Source: Rossellomorea vietnamensis (GTDB taxonomy: Bacteria; Bacillota; Bacilli; Bacillales; Bacillaceae_B). From it: a stretch of 64,000 nt of DNA. The notes under the pieces are model-generated. The model was not told the origin of the DNA, searched no databases, and saw only the letters and a list, made by a program, of their open reading frames with translations. The position numbers were made by a program, and so were the translations under genes. The stretch lies in assembly GCF_008180615.1 (NCBI RefSeq), contig NZ_VTEH01000016.1:46144-110143 (forward strand), given 5' to 3'. Numbering within the stretch: position 1 is the stretch's first letter; each line of letters opens with the position of its first letter. Below are positions 7,548 to 16,085 of this stretch, piece after piece.

Positions 7548-8623
7548 AAAAAAATCCGCTTATTGCATTTTTGTTAGCATTTTTCCCGGGAGGCGGCTTG
7601 ATATATCTTGGAAAGCTGCTGAGAGGAATGTTTTATACTGCAAGTGTTTTTGGTGCCGCGGTGGTGACCATCTATCTGGCCTTTTCTTACTGGTCAGTGT
7701 CGGGAATAGAATTTGTGTTTTTTATAGGAGGATTTCTTCTATATATAGTGAACTTGATCGATACCGCGATAACAGCGTCCAAGCTATATAAGACGACCAC
7801 GGCAGCAGGTGATGGTGAAAAAGAAGAGAGCACACCTGAATCCGAACGCTTCTTCACGATTATATTATCGCTTGTGCCCGGGCTCGGCCACTTTCAGCTT
7901 GGCCTGATGAACAGAGGAGTGACGCTGCTGGCTGCCTTTCTTGGCTTGGCCGTGATGGTCATTTTCGTCACTGTCCTTTCATCTCGCGGGGAATTCTTAG
8001 TGTTCCTCGCTTTCCTGCCTGTTCTATGGGTGTACAGCTTTTTTGACAGCATGCAGCAGCTCGCAAAGAAACAGCGTGGGGAAGAGCTTGTCGACCAGTC
8101 AATCCTGGAAGAATTCGAGAATCGAAGGGAAGAGGGAAAAAAATCTAAATCGCTGGCGACCATGCTTTCGATTTTTCCTGGAGCAGGGCATCTGTATCTT
8201 GGCTATCAACGCAGAGGCATTCAGTTAATGGCCGCCTTCCTGTTTTCTATCTATATTATGGATGTGATGCGCCTGGGTATCTTTCTTTTCCTAGTGCCGA
8301 TTATCTGGTTTTACAGCTTTTTCGATGGGCTGCAAAAGGCATCGCGATATGGAAAAGAACCGATTGAAGATATTCCGGTGATTTCCTATCTAGTGAATCA
8401 TCAGAAATGGGTTGGGATCGGCCTGGTCACCCTGGGAATTTATTATTTGCTTACCAATGTTGCTCTGCCTGTGCTTCAGCCGTTCATTTATGAATATATG
8501 AAAGTGGATGCGTACTTCTGGTTTGAGCGGTATATACAGACGGCCATTGTCTGCCTTGTATTAATAGGAGGGGGCATCAAGCTGCTGGCAGGAAGCAAGA
8601 AGAAGGGGGAGACAATACAATGA
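7544..8623 (+). CDS. Multi-pass membrane protein with three internal TM2-like repeats
   Basis: A 359-residue membrane protein containing three copies of one unit. Each has F/V-P-G-x-G, then Y/F-x-L-G, then R-G, then a hydrophobic helix: near residues 14-40 (FFPGGGLIYLG), 108-140 (LVPGLGHFQLG) and 208-240 (IFPGAGHLYLG). This resembles TM2-type domains. It overlaps the anti-sigma gene by four bases and the next gene by four. Biochemical role unknown; operon context suggests an envelope stress or envelope integrity function. Confidence 0.72.
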   Translation: MKKNPLIAFLLAFFPGGGLIYLGKLLRGMFYTASVFGAAVVTIYLAFSYWSVSGIEFVFFIGGFLLYIVNLIDTAITASKLYKTTTAAGDGEKEESTPESERFFTIILSLVPGLGHFQLGLMNRGVTLLAAFLGLAVMVIFVTVLSSRGEFLVFLAFLPVLWVYSFFDSMQQLAKKQRGEELVDQSILEEFENRREEGKKSKSLATMLSIFPGAGHLYLGYQRRGIQLMAAFLFSIYIMDVMRLGIFLFLVPIIWFYSFFDGLQKASRYGKEPIEDIPVISYLVNHQKWVGIGLVTLGIYYLLTNVALPVLQPFIYEYMKVDAYFWFERYIQTAIVCLVLIGGGIKLLAGSKKKGETIQ

Positions 8624-9558
8624 GAGTTTGGCGGGTAGGATCAATTTCTATGGGGGCTGCGTTGGTTTTCTTAGGAATCATGCTGCTTCTCACACAGATT
8701 TTGGAATGGAATAAGGCTTACGTAATGACAGGGTGGTGGCCCTTCATCCTGATTGTCCTTGGCGGAGAAATATTGTTCTATTTATTTTTTGCCAATCAAG
8801 AGAATCCCAAAGTGAAATATGATGTAGTAAGCATTTTGTTTGCTGTGATTATCAGTGCTGCCGGAATCAGCCTCAGCCTTCTTCAGGCCTCCGGTGTGAT
8901 GGGGGCGGTGCAAAGCTGGGTGTCAGCTGAAGAAAAGACACTGGAGATTCCAGTCTTCAATCACCCTCTCACTGATGAAATCAAACGCGTAATAGTGGAC
9001 ACTGGTCCCCATGATTTGACGATAGAGGGCGGGACCGGAGACGAAGTCAGCGTTTTTGGCACTTACCGTTCTACTACATATGACGGCAAAGGCAAACTGA
9101 ACTCTCCAGAGGATTACCTTCAGTATGAAAAGAAAGGCGACAGTCTGTATATTTCCCTGATGGGGCTTCCATCAGAATCCGGCCCATTTGAGAGGTACAG
9201 CCAGATGGATGCCACCTTGGTTGTGCCGACTAAGGTTGGACTTCAGGTTTCAGGGCAGGATACGTCCATTACAATGAAACCGCGCCATTTGCTCAGCAAC
9301 TGGTCTGTGACGAAGAGTTCCCAGGTGAATATTTTGTTATCCCAAGACAGTGATATTAACCTATTGGCGGATAAGGTTACGGACATTAGAGATGATGAGA
9401 AGTGGGAAATGGAAGAGAACAAAAATGAAGCGGAAGAGTTTCAAGATGAAGTCATTTACGAAGAGGACACAGAGAGCGGCACGTATACCACAGGGAAAGG
9501 GACTTACGAGCTGCTCATAAGCGACAGCTACAGCCTGGCAGTCAGGCTGGGTAATTAA
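8620..9558 (+). CDS. LiaI/LiaF-like membrane protein with extracytoplasmic DUF4097-like domain
   Basis: A 312-residue protein with an N-terminal pair of helices separated by WWPFILIVLGGEILFY (the LiaI/LiaF-like pattern), a third helix near 66-88, then a beta-rich domain with repeated T-I-E-G-G/V-S-V strands resembling DUF4097 adhesin-like modules. The C-terminal 60 residues are acidic. It is the last gene of the ECF sigma operon, coupled by a four-base overlap and followed by a strong terminator. It probably acts outside the membrane in sensing or adapting to envelope stress; this is inference. Confidence 0.7.
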   Translation: MRVWRVGSISMGAALVFLGIMLLLTQILEWNKAYVMTGWWPFILIVLGGEILFYLFFANQENPKVKYDVVSILFAVIISAAGISLSLLQASGVMGAVQSWVSAEEKTLEIPVFNHPLTDEIKRVIVDTGPHDLTIEGGTGDEVSVFGTYRSTTYDGKGKLNSPEDYLQYEKKGDSLYISLMGLPSESGPFERYSQMDATLVVPTKVGLQVSGQDTSITMKPRHLLSNWSVTKSSQVNILLSQDSDINLLADKVTDIRDDEKWEMEENKNEAEEFQDEVIYEEDTESGTYTTGKGTYELLISDSYSLAVRLGN

Positions 9559-9563
9559 CGCTA

Positions 9564-9596
9564 GAAAACACCGGGGAATGCCACCCTGGTGTTTTC
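9564..9596 (+). terminator. Terminator of the ECF sigma operon
   Basis: GAAAACACCGGGG pairs with CCCTGGTGTTTTC around a seven-base loop, directly after the last operon gene. Confidence 0.85.
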
Positions 9597-9717
9597 TTTA
9601 TGAAAATTCTATGGTGACATAAAAATGTTAATAAAACCCTATCGATATGCGCCAGCGATAGACAAATTTCCCCGGAAATAAGCAAGATAAATACCGGGAA
9701 GTGTCTCTATTCGACAA

Positions 9718-9780
9718 TCACTTTAATGCGTTAAAGCGCAAAGAGGGACTGTCCCTGGCAGTGCTTTAATGCGGCAAAGC
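9718..9780. repeat. Single copy of the GGGACTGTCCC palindrome family
   Basis: GGGACTGTCCC at 9745-9755 is flanked by TTTAATGCGTTAAAGCGC and GTGCTTTAATGCGGCAAAGC, the same companion motifs seen at 4262-4400 and 18984-19066. It lies at the convergent end between the sigma operon and a minus-strand gene. Confidence 0.75.
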
Positions 9781-9782
9781 GC

Positions 9783-10238
9783 CTACGGTTTCAGTATCAT
9801 AAAGATGAACAGTAGTACTCCCAGGGTGGAGGCGAGATAGAAGTAGCCATTCATATTATTGAGGTAATTCTGTGCCTCCTCGGGCAGTTCCCCGGTTACA
9901 TCTTTATTTTCTGGAGCGTCGAGCCACTTTCTTAAATGGCTGCTGTTAGGAGTTACGAAACCGATGACAATAATTTGAATAAGGACGTAAAGAATCAAGG
10001 AACCGAGTATCCAGACTTGAGTGAATGCCCCGTATTCACCAGCAAAGAAGAGAATAAGACCTGTGATGACGGCAAGAGTCCCGCCGATTTTCGGGAACTT
10101 TTCCAAGTGGGCGCCAAGCACCAGTGTATGCCTTAACTGATCGGCTGTTTGCTTTTTCCTTGCTAAAACATGTGCAAAGAAAGTCGGCCCTACTCCAATA
10201 AACGCGGAAAGGACATGCAGTAAAACTAGAAATTTCAT
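9783..10238 (-). CDS. DUF2269-type membrane protein
   Basis: A 151-residue protein with four hydrophobic segments. It opens MKFLVLLHVLSAFIGVGPTF, typical of DUF2269 proteins, and contains the conserved early His and G-V-G-P. I placed the start at 10238 because CAAGGAGG lies ten bases upstream; the frame continues further 5' but without another ribosome site. Function unknown. It is divergent from dgkB. Confidence 0.75.
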   Translation of the reverse strand: MKFLVLLHVLSAFIGVGPTFFAHVLARKKQTADQLRHTLVLGAHLEKFPKIGGTLAVITGLILFFAGEYGAFTQVWILGSLILYVLIQIIVIGFVTPNSSHLRKWLDAPENKDVTGELPEEAQNYLNNMNGYFYLASTLGVLLFIFMILKP

Positions 10239-10509
10239 TAAAAAACCTCCTTGGGAACTATTGGCATATGACATTTTATTCATAAGCAGAAGCGGGTATG
10301 TTACAAAAGAAGGGTATTCTTCACTAATAGCTTTTTTTGTAAAAAAGAGGTATGATATTTTCGGTAGATGAGTTAATATGTTGAGGCAAGATAGATAAAT
10401 GATAGAGGATGGGTTTGTAACATGTCCTCCGGGGTAGTAATAAAGGTACCAAATCGGGGTTTGTAAAGCTGTCGCAGGCTTTTGAAATATCAAGATAGGA
10501 TGATGGGGA

Positions 10510-11433
10510 ATGAAAAGAGCAAGAATCATTTATAATCCGACTTCAGGACGCGAGCTTTTCAAAAAGCATCTGCCTGAAGTATTAATTAAATTAGAACAGG
10601 CAGGCTACGAAGCGTCCTGCCATGCAACCATCTGTGAAGGGGATGCAACCGAAGCTGCCCGTACAGCTGTTGAACGCAAGTATGACTTAGTGGTGGCAGC
10701 CGGCGGCGACGGAACTTTGAATGAAGTGGTCAATGGTCTGGCTGAACAGGATTATCGTCCGCGATTAGGGATTGTTCCAATGGGGACAACCAATGATTTT
10801 GCACGTGCCTTGAACATCCCAAGGGATATCGGGGCTGCGGTGGATGTCATCATCAAAGGCGACACCATTCCCGTGGATATCGGCCGAATGAACAGCAATC
10901 GCTATTTCATCAACATTGCCGGTGGAGGGCGCCTGACCGAACTGACATACGAAGTGCCAAGCAAACTGAAAACGGTATTGGGCCAGCTGGCGTACTATCT
11001 TAAAGGAGTAGAGATGCTTCCTTCCATTAAAGCAACCGACTTGACGATTGAATATGATGGAAAGTTGTTTGAAGGCGAAGCGATGTTATTCCTGATCGGA
11101 CTCACCAATTCGGTCGGAGGCTTTGAAAAACTTGCTCCTGATGCGTCCATCAACGACGGAATGTTCTCTTTGCTGATTTTAAAGAAAACGAACCTGGCTG
11201 AATTCATCCGGATTGCGAGTCTGGCTGTCAGAGGTGACCATGTTAAAGATCCGAACGTTATCTATACAAAAGCAAACAGAATTAAAGTACACTCCAAAGA
11301 CAAAGTCCAGCTCAATATCGACGGAGAATTCGGCGGACTGCTGCCGGTAGAGTTCGAAAATCTCTATCGCCACCTTGAAGTGTTTGTTCCGATTGATAAA
11401 ATCCGTGAACAGGATCGTGCTGACACAAACTGA
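10510..11433 (+). CDS. dgkB: Diacylglycerol kinase DgkB
   Basis: A 307-residue soluble lipid kinase. The N-terminal YNPTSG (8-13), the catalytic GGDGTLNEV (65-73), and PMGTTNDFARAL are the diagnostic motifs of the DgkB/YegS/LCB5 family. The whole frame aligns by eye with B. subtilis DgkB (YerQ). It phosphorylates diacylglycerol made during lipoteichoic acid synthesis and returns it to phospholipid synthesis at the inner membrane face. In B. subtilis the next gene is rlmCD; here rlmCD lies about 32 kb downstream. A GATGGGG site precedes ATG 10510. Confidence 0.95.
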   Translation: MKRARIIYNPTSGRELFKKHLPEVLIKLEQAGYEASCHATICEGDATEAARTAVERKYDLVVAAGGDGTLNEVVNGLAEQDYRPRLGIVPMGTTNDFARALNIPRDIGAAVDVIIKGDTIPVDIGRMNSNRYFINIAGGGRLTELTYEVPSKLKTVLGQLAYYLKGVEMLPSIKATDLTIEYDGKLFEGEAMLFLIGLTNSVGGFEKLAPDASINDGMFSLLILKKTNLAEFIRIASLAVRGDHVKDPNVIYTKANRIKVHSKDKVQLNIDGEFGGLLPVEFENLYRHLEVFVPIDKIREQDRADTN

Positions 11434-11446
11434 ATATTAGAATGAA

Positions 11447-11469
11447 GGCCCCTTTTTAGGGGTTTTTTT
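11447..11469 (+). terminator. Terminator of dgkB
   Basis: GGCCCC, a short loop, AGGGG, then TTTTTTT, directly after the dgkB stop. Confidence 0.85.
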
Positions 11470-11500
11470 GTTAGGAAATTATAAATCTGTCTGTGGTAGC

Positions 11501-12020
11501 GCCAATATCATACATATCTTGCTGGAAATACGCTGCTCCCGACCGAAGCAGTGCCAGCATCGTACATATCTCCACGGAAATACGCTGCTCCCGACCGAAG
11601 CAGTGCCAACATCGTACATATCTTGCTGGAAATCTGCGGCTCCCGACCGAAGCGGCGTCAACGTCGTACATATCTTGCTGGAAATCTGCGGCTTCCGACC
11701 GAAGTATCCTCAAAATCGTACATATCTCCACGGAAATATGCGGCTCCCGACCGAAGCAGTCTCAACATCATACATATCTCAATGGAAATCCACCGCTCCC
11801 GACCGAAGCATCCTCAACATCGTACATATCTCCATGGAAATGCGAGGCTCTCGACCGAAGCAGTGCCAACATCGTACATATCTCCACGGAAATACGCTGC
11901 TCCCGACCGAAGCGGCGTCAACGTCGTACATATCTTGCTGGAAATCTGCGGCTCCCGACCGAAGCATCGCCAACATCATACATATCTCCGCGTTATTCCA
12001 AGGCTCATCGCCGAAGCAGC
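11501..12020. repeat. Tandem array, 10 units of 52 bp (TACATATCT type)
   Basis: TACATAT starts at 11511, 11563, 11615, 11667, 11719, 11771, 11823, 11875, 11927 and 11979, an exact 52-bp period. A typical unit is TACATATCTCCACGGAAATA, then CGCTGCTCCCGACCGAAGCA, then GTGCCAACATCG. The middle CTGCT/AGCAG can pair. Positions within the unit vary by substitution but not by length. The period is not a multiple of three, so long open frames here are artefacts. Together with 12021-12245 this is a gene-free stretch of about 800 bp. Confidence 0.95.
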
Positions 12021-12245
12021 CCCATCAGCGAAAGTTGCCGCACTTAAAAGTGAAGAAGTGTCCATTTAACATCCTCGCTGGTTTCACTTTTTAAAAAGGC
12101 CTGCCATAAAACAAAAACTCCTACAAAATAGTACACACCTGAAAACAGCTGGAAAAACCCAGTAAATCTCTATCTCCTTGCCGAAACCCCAAAAATCACC
12201 TTCAAAGACCTATACACTTATTTAATAAAACTAATACACTCTGTA

Positions 12246-12271
12246 GTTTACGCTGTAAACCTATTGGGAAT
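12246..12271 (+). promoter_or_regulatory. Sigma-B-type promoter of the mechanosensitive channel gene
   Basis: GTTTAC, 14 bases, GGGAAT. The Bacillus sigma-B consensus is GTTTAA-N12-15-GGGWAT, so ten or eleven of twelve positions fit with an ideal spacer. It sits 35 bases before the chosen ATG and implies general-stress (salt, ethanol, heat) induction. It also argues against an upstream TTG start, which would lie inside the promoter. Confidence 0.65.
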
Positions 12272-12305
12272 AGGAGGATTAGAAAAAGTCAAAGGAGTTG
12301 AAGGA

Positions 12306-13934
12306 ATGAATAATATGAACATGTATAACTTTGAGGGATTTTTAGGGAAGATTCCCGACTTTCTTCTTGCATTAGTTGTTCTTCTTATCGGGTGGCTTGT
12401 TGCCAAAGGTGTTGAGAAGGCAGTGTATAAACTGCTGAACAAGACCGGCATGGATGACAAGCTGTTCTCTCACATCCCTAACAAGAAATATTCTTCAGAA
12501 AAGATCATCAGCAAAATTGTCTATTGGATTCTGCTTCTGATCGTATTCATTATTGTTCTTAACATCTTGAATTTAAATTTGATCGCTGAACCATTAGTGA
12601 ACCTGATGAATTCCATTTTCGGTGCGATTGACAATATCCTGAAAGCGGCCCTGATCCTGCTGGTAGCCTACGCATTGGCTATGCTGGTCAGCATGGGAGT
12701 TCGCAAGCTGGGTAAAGCCACGCATTTTGATCATCTGCTTGTGAAGTGGAATATGGCAGACACTGAAAAGGATGCTCATTCAGGAATTGATAAAGCCGCC
12801 AAGGTATTGTTCTACCTGGTTCTGTTATTATTCCTGCCTGCAGTTCTTTCAGCATTGGATATTACAGGAGTTTCTGAACCATTTACAGAAATGCTGAACA
12901 GCATGCTGGCATTCATTCCAAAACTGCTTGCAGCCGCATTGATTGTCCTAGTCGGATATTTCGTGGCCAAGCTGGTTCGTACGATTGTGACGAACTTCCT
13001 GCATTCAATCGGTCTTGAAAGGTTAGGGGAACGCCTTGGATTATCCAAGACGCTTAGCGGAACATCCCTTTCTTCCATTATCGGTAATATTGTTTTCATT
13101 CTGATTCTGATTCCAACTGTCATTGCAGCACTTGAAAAGCTGGATATCGAAGGGGTTTCCGGCCCGGCAATCGAGATGCTCAATGATGTTCTGACCATGC
13201 TGCCGAACATTGCTGTAGCAATTGCCTTGATCCTGGTTGGTCTATGGGCTGGCCGTTTGGCTGGCAGATGGACGACAGACTTCCTGAATAAATTGAACAT
13301 CAACTCTCTGATGAGCAATATGAAATTAGGAAGCTGGAAGCCTGGGGAATCAGCAAACTCCCTTACCATCACTAAGATCTTGGGATATGTCGTACATTTT
13401 GTTATTGCCCTGCTGTTCATTGTGGAAGCACTTCAAATAGTAGAGCTTGACTTCCTTGTTACGCTTGCGACAGGTGTATTCGCCTACATTCCAAGCGTCA
13501 TTGCTGCAATCGTCATCTTGGCTGTCGGCCTTTATCTTGGAAATATTGCCAAGAAAGTATTGGTCAGCATCTTGAATGGCAGCAGCAAAACGGTACTCGC
13601 GACAATTGCCAAATATGCAATCATCATTATGGCGTTCTTCATGGCGCTCGATCAGCTGGGCATTGCACAATCCATTGTCAACTCTGCCTTTATCCTGGTG
13701 CTTGGCGGACTTGCATTAGCATTTGGTCTTGCTTTCGGGCTTGGAGGAAGAGAGTTTGCATCGAACTACCTCAGCAAGATGGAGAACAACCTTTCCGACA
13801 TTTCAGTCGATAAAGAAAAGGCGAAAAGAAAAGCAGAGGGAAATTCTAAGGATGACTGGACTTCTTCCATGAACGAAGACGGCACGATAGATAATCAGCC
13901 GAACCGTCCAGATGATGGATTCCCAAGAGGATAA
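12306..13934 (+). CDS. Mechanosensitive ion channel-like protein with repeated TM-helix domains
   Basis: A 542-residue membrane protein made of repeated units. Each has a helix like I-L-K-A-A-L-I-L-L-V-A-Y or P-N-I-A-V-A-I-A-L-I-L-V-G followed by an amphipathic R/K-rich helix and T-D-F-L-N/H. About four or five copies occur, matching the conserved TM_helix repeat of MscS-related proteins. The last unit ends LALAFGLAFGLGGREFASNYL, an MscS-like gate segment. It has no classical MscS beta domain, only a short hydrophilic tail. ATG 12306 follows AAAGGAG. Likely osmotic-stress efflux or sensing, consistent with the sigma-B-type promoter. Confidence 0.85.
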   Translation: MNNMNMYNFEGFLGKIPDFLLALVVLLIGWLVAKGVEKAVYKLLNKTGMDDKLFSHIPNKKYSSEKIISKIVYWILLLIVFIIVLNILNLNLIAEPLVNLMNSIFGAIDNILKAALILLVAYALAMLVSMGVRKLGKATHFDHLLVKWNMADTEKDAHSGIDKAAKVLFYLVLLLFLPAVLSALDITGVSEPFTEMLNSMLAFIPKLLAAALIVLVGYFVAKLVRTIVTNFLHSIGLERLGERLGLSKTLSGTSLSSIIGNIVFILILIPTVIAALEKLDIEGVSGPAIEMLNDVLTMLPNIAVAIALILVGLWAGRLAGRWTTDFLNKLNINSLMSNMKLGSWKPGESANSLTITKILGYVVHFVIALLFIVEALQIVELDFLVTLATGVFAYIPSVIAAIVILAVGLYLGNIAKKVLVSILNGSSKTVLATIAKYAIIIMAFFMALDQLGIAQSIVNSAFILVLGGLALAFGLAFGLGGREFASNYLSKMENNLSDISVDKEKAKRKAEGNSKDDWTSSMNEDGTIDNQPNRPDDGFPRG

Positions 13935-13944
13935 TTCAAATAAT

Positions 13945-13972
13945 AAGGTCCGGGTTCATTCCTGGGCCTTTT
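13945..13972 (+). terminator. Terminator after the channel gene
   Basis: AAGGTCCGGG pairs with CCTGGGCCTT, followed by TTTT. The remaining 13973-14293 contains no gene; it is AT-rich and probably carries the promoter of the TRAP operon. Confidence 0.75.
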
Positions 13973-14293
13973 ATTATTAAGGAGATGAGGGGCTGTATCA
14001 CGATTTGGAGGTTAACATTTTTAAAAACAATGAGGGTTTGTTAATATAGAGATACATAGCATGCAGTTTGCATTCAATGTAATAATATTCATTTTTTAAA
14101 AAGTACATACGCCTAAAGAGGTTAATTGCGGGAATAATACAGGATGGCAGGGGTTGTAATCCATGAGTATTATTCAGGAAGACTGCATAAAAACCAATAC
14201 TAATTAATATCCGAAAAGTTAAATAATTAACAATATTATTACAATTTATGTTAAACTATCTGTGTTATTAAAAAAATTATAGGGGTGAATGAC

Positions 14294-15277
14294 ATGAAAA
14301 AGAGAAAATTATCCTTCAGTGCTGTTCTTCTCCTGGCTGCGGCAATGATTTTGGCTGCATGTGGCGGAGGAAGCGGCGGGGGTTCTGATGAAGGCGGAGA
14401 AGTAGACTTCATTGGAATTGCAACAGGCGGTACTGGTGGTACATACTATCCACTTGGCGGTACATTTGCGGACATCATTGGCGATGAGACAGATTATGAC
14501 TCCACTGCGTCTACATCTGGAGCATCTGCTGAAAATATGGCAAGCATCAAATCTGGAGATATCGAGGTTGCCTTCACGCAGACAGACATCGCGTCTTATG
14601 CAACAGAAGGAACAGAAATGTTCTCTGATAATAAAGTTGAAAATGCACGCGGTATCGGTACCCTGTATCCTGAAACAATCCAGATTGTTACAACAACGGG
14701 ATCTGGCATCGAATCTGTTGAAGATCTAGAAGGCAAAGTAGTATCTGTCGGAGAAGCGGGATCTGGTACATTGCTGAATGCTACACAGATTCTTGAAGTT
14801 CACGGGCTGACTCTTGATGATTTAAGTGCCCGTAACCTTTCTTTCGATGATTCCACTACTGGTATCCAGGATGGGACGATCGATGCAGCATTCATCACTT
14901 CCGGTACACCAACTGGAGCTGTAGAAGGACTTGCAGCGACTCAAGACGTAAATATCATTCCGGTATCTGCGGATAAAGCAGATGAGCTGATTGAGAAGTA
15001 TCCTTACTATGCGAAAGATACAATCAGCGGCGGTACTTACAGCAAGCTGGACAGCGACATTGAGACAGTAGCTGTTCGTGCAATGCTTGTCACAAGCTCT
15101 GAGATCTCAGAGGATGTTATCTACGAAGTGACAAAAGCCATTTTCGAAAACACAGACAGAATCAGCCATGCAAAAGGTGAGCTGATCAGCGCGGAAAATG
15201 CACTTGAAGGAATGGGGATTGATCTTCATCCTGGAGCTGCAAAATACTTTGAAGAAAAAGGTATTTCTCAAGACTAA
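14294..15277 (+). CDS. TAXI-family TRAP transporter substrate-binding lipoprotein
   Basis: A 327-residue secreted lipoprotein. The signal peptide ends in LAAC with lipidated Cys23, followed by a Gly/Ser linker. The mature part has IATGGTGGTYYPLGG, the TAXI signature, then SGASAENMASIKSGD and AFTQTD. It captures a solute outside the membrane and delivers it to the TRAP permease two genes downstream. I chose ATG 14294 behind AGGGGTG over GTG 14285, which lies inside that ribosome site. The substrate is not readable; relatives handle dicarboxylates, glutamate-like compounds or others. Confidence 0.92.
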   Translation: MKKRKLSFSAVLLLAAAMILAACGGGSGGGSDEGGEVDFIGIATGGTGGTYYPLGGTFADIIGDETDYDSTASTSGASAENMASIKSGDIEVAFTQTDIASYATEGTEMFSDNKVENARGIGTLYPETIQIVTTTGSGIESVEDLEGKVVSVGEAGSGTLLNATQILEVHGLTLDDLSARNLSFDDSTTGIQDGTIDAAFITSGTPTGAVEGLAATQDVNIIPVSADKADELIEKYPYYAKDTISGGTYSKLDSDIETVAVRAMLVTSSEISEDVIYEVTKAIFENTDRISHAKGELISAENALEGMGIDLHPGAAKYFEEKGISQD

Positions 15278-15300
15278 ATAAACTTTCTTCAGGCAAGATG

Positions 15301-15330
15301 GAATAGGCCGATCTGATCGGTCTATTCTTT
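15301..15330 (+). terminator. Terminator (or attenuator) between TRAP genes
   Basis: GAATAGGCCGAT pairs with GATCGGTCTATTC, then TTTT. It follows the substrate-binding gene, allowing a higher dose of binding protein than permease through partial readthrough. The stretch to 15566 carries no other gene. Confidence 0.8.
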
Positions 15331-15566
15331 TGTTGTAAAAGGTTCTTTTCGTAACCTTTGTTGCTATTTGATAATAATTCCAGAAGAAAAACAACTTTAA
15401 TTCACCGGGATAACCAAGTTAACATGAAAAGGAAAGAGCTGCTATCCCAGATTAAAGGGAAAACTCTTACTATCCGGGGATATACAAAAGCAACAATATA
15501 TGCGAATACAGCCTTGTAAAAAGAAGCTCGATGAACATCCTTTTAGTATGAAAAGAGTGTTAATGC

Positions 15567-16085
15567 ATGAAATGGAGAATAGCTGCAGCGGCAGTGTCTG
15601 TATGTGCTTTGCTCCTTCTGATTTTCGTTCCTTTTAAAACCTGTATTGTCCTGGAGTCCCTTAAACAAGAAAGCAAGGACGTTCTGGTTCCAATGCCGTC
15701 CAGTGAGGAGAGGGAGTTTTCAATCCTCTATACTCATTCCATCCACCTGTCGGATGTAATGGAAACATATAAGACAGATGATGAGTCCAATATTGTCCAG
15801 ATAACCCTGGTGTACGAAGATACAGCGATTGGAATGCCAGGCGGTGCAGAAGGGGAAGAGGTTTTTGAAAGGACAGAAGACGGAAAGTACAAGATCAGCA
15901 ATATGAACCGGACTTTTCCGCATATTGATATTTCTATTGGACAAGTAGCGGCAAATCACAGATTCATATACAATGAGAAAGTGTACAGATTGGCTGACTA
16001 CTTTGAAAAAGGGGCACTCATCCGCATGAGTGTTCAAGAACAATCATTTTTTCAACTTTGGAAAGGAGTGATCCTAGATGGATAA
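15567..16085 (+). CDS. DUF1850 protein of the TAXI-TRAP system
   Basis: A 172-residue protein with one N-terminal membrane helix (about 4-22) and an exported domain containing FSILYTHSIHLSDVMETY. The Y-x-H-S-x-x-L-x-x-V-x-E pattern is characteristic of DUF1850, which is nearly always encoded beside TAXI-TRAP permeases. Its exact role is unknown; it may be an accessory subunit replacing the small DctQ protein. It overlaps the permease gene by eight bases. Confidence 0.85.
   Translation: MKWRIAAAAVSVCALLLLIFVPFKTCIVLESLKQESKDVLVPMPSSEEREFSILYTHSIHLSDVMETYKTDDESNIVQITLVYEDTAIGMPGGAEGEEVFERTEDGKYKISNMNRTFPHIDISIGQVAANHRFIYNEKVYRLADYFEKGALIRMSVQEQSFFQLWKGVILDG

Noticed and set aside
11468..12094. 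Several overlapping open frames of 60-208 codons on both strands
   Set aside because: They run through the 52-bp tandem array in all frames because the repeats lack stops; no ribosome site and no codon bias.
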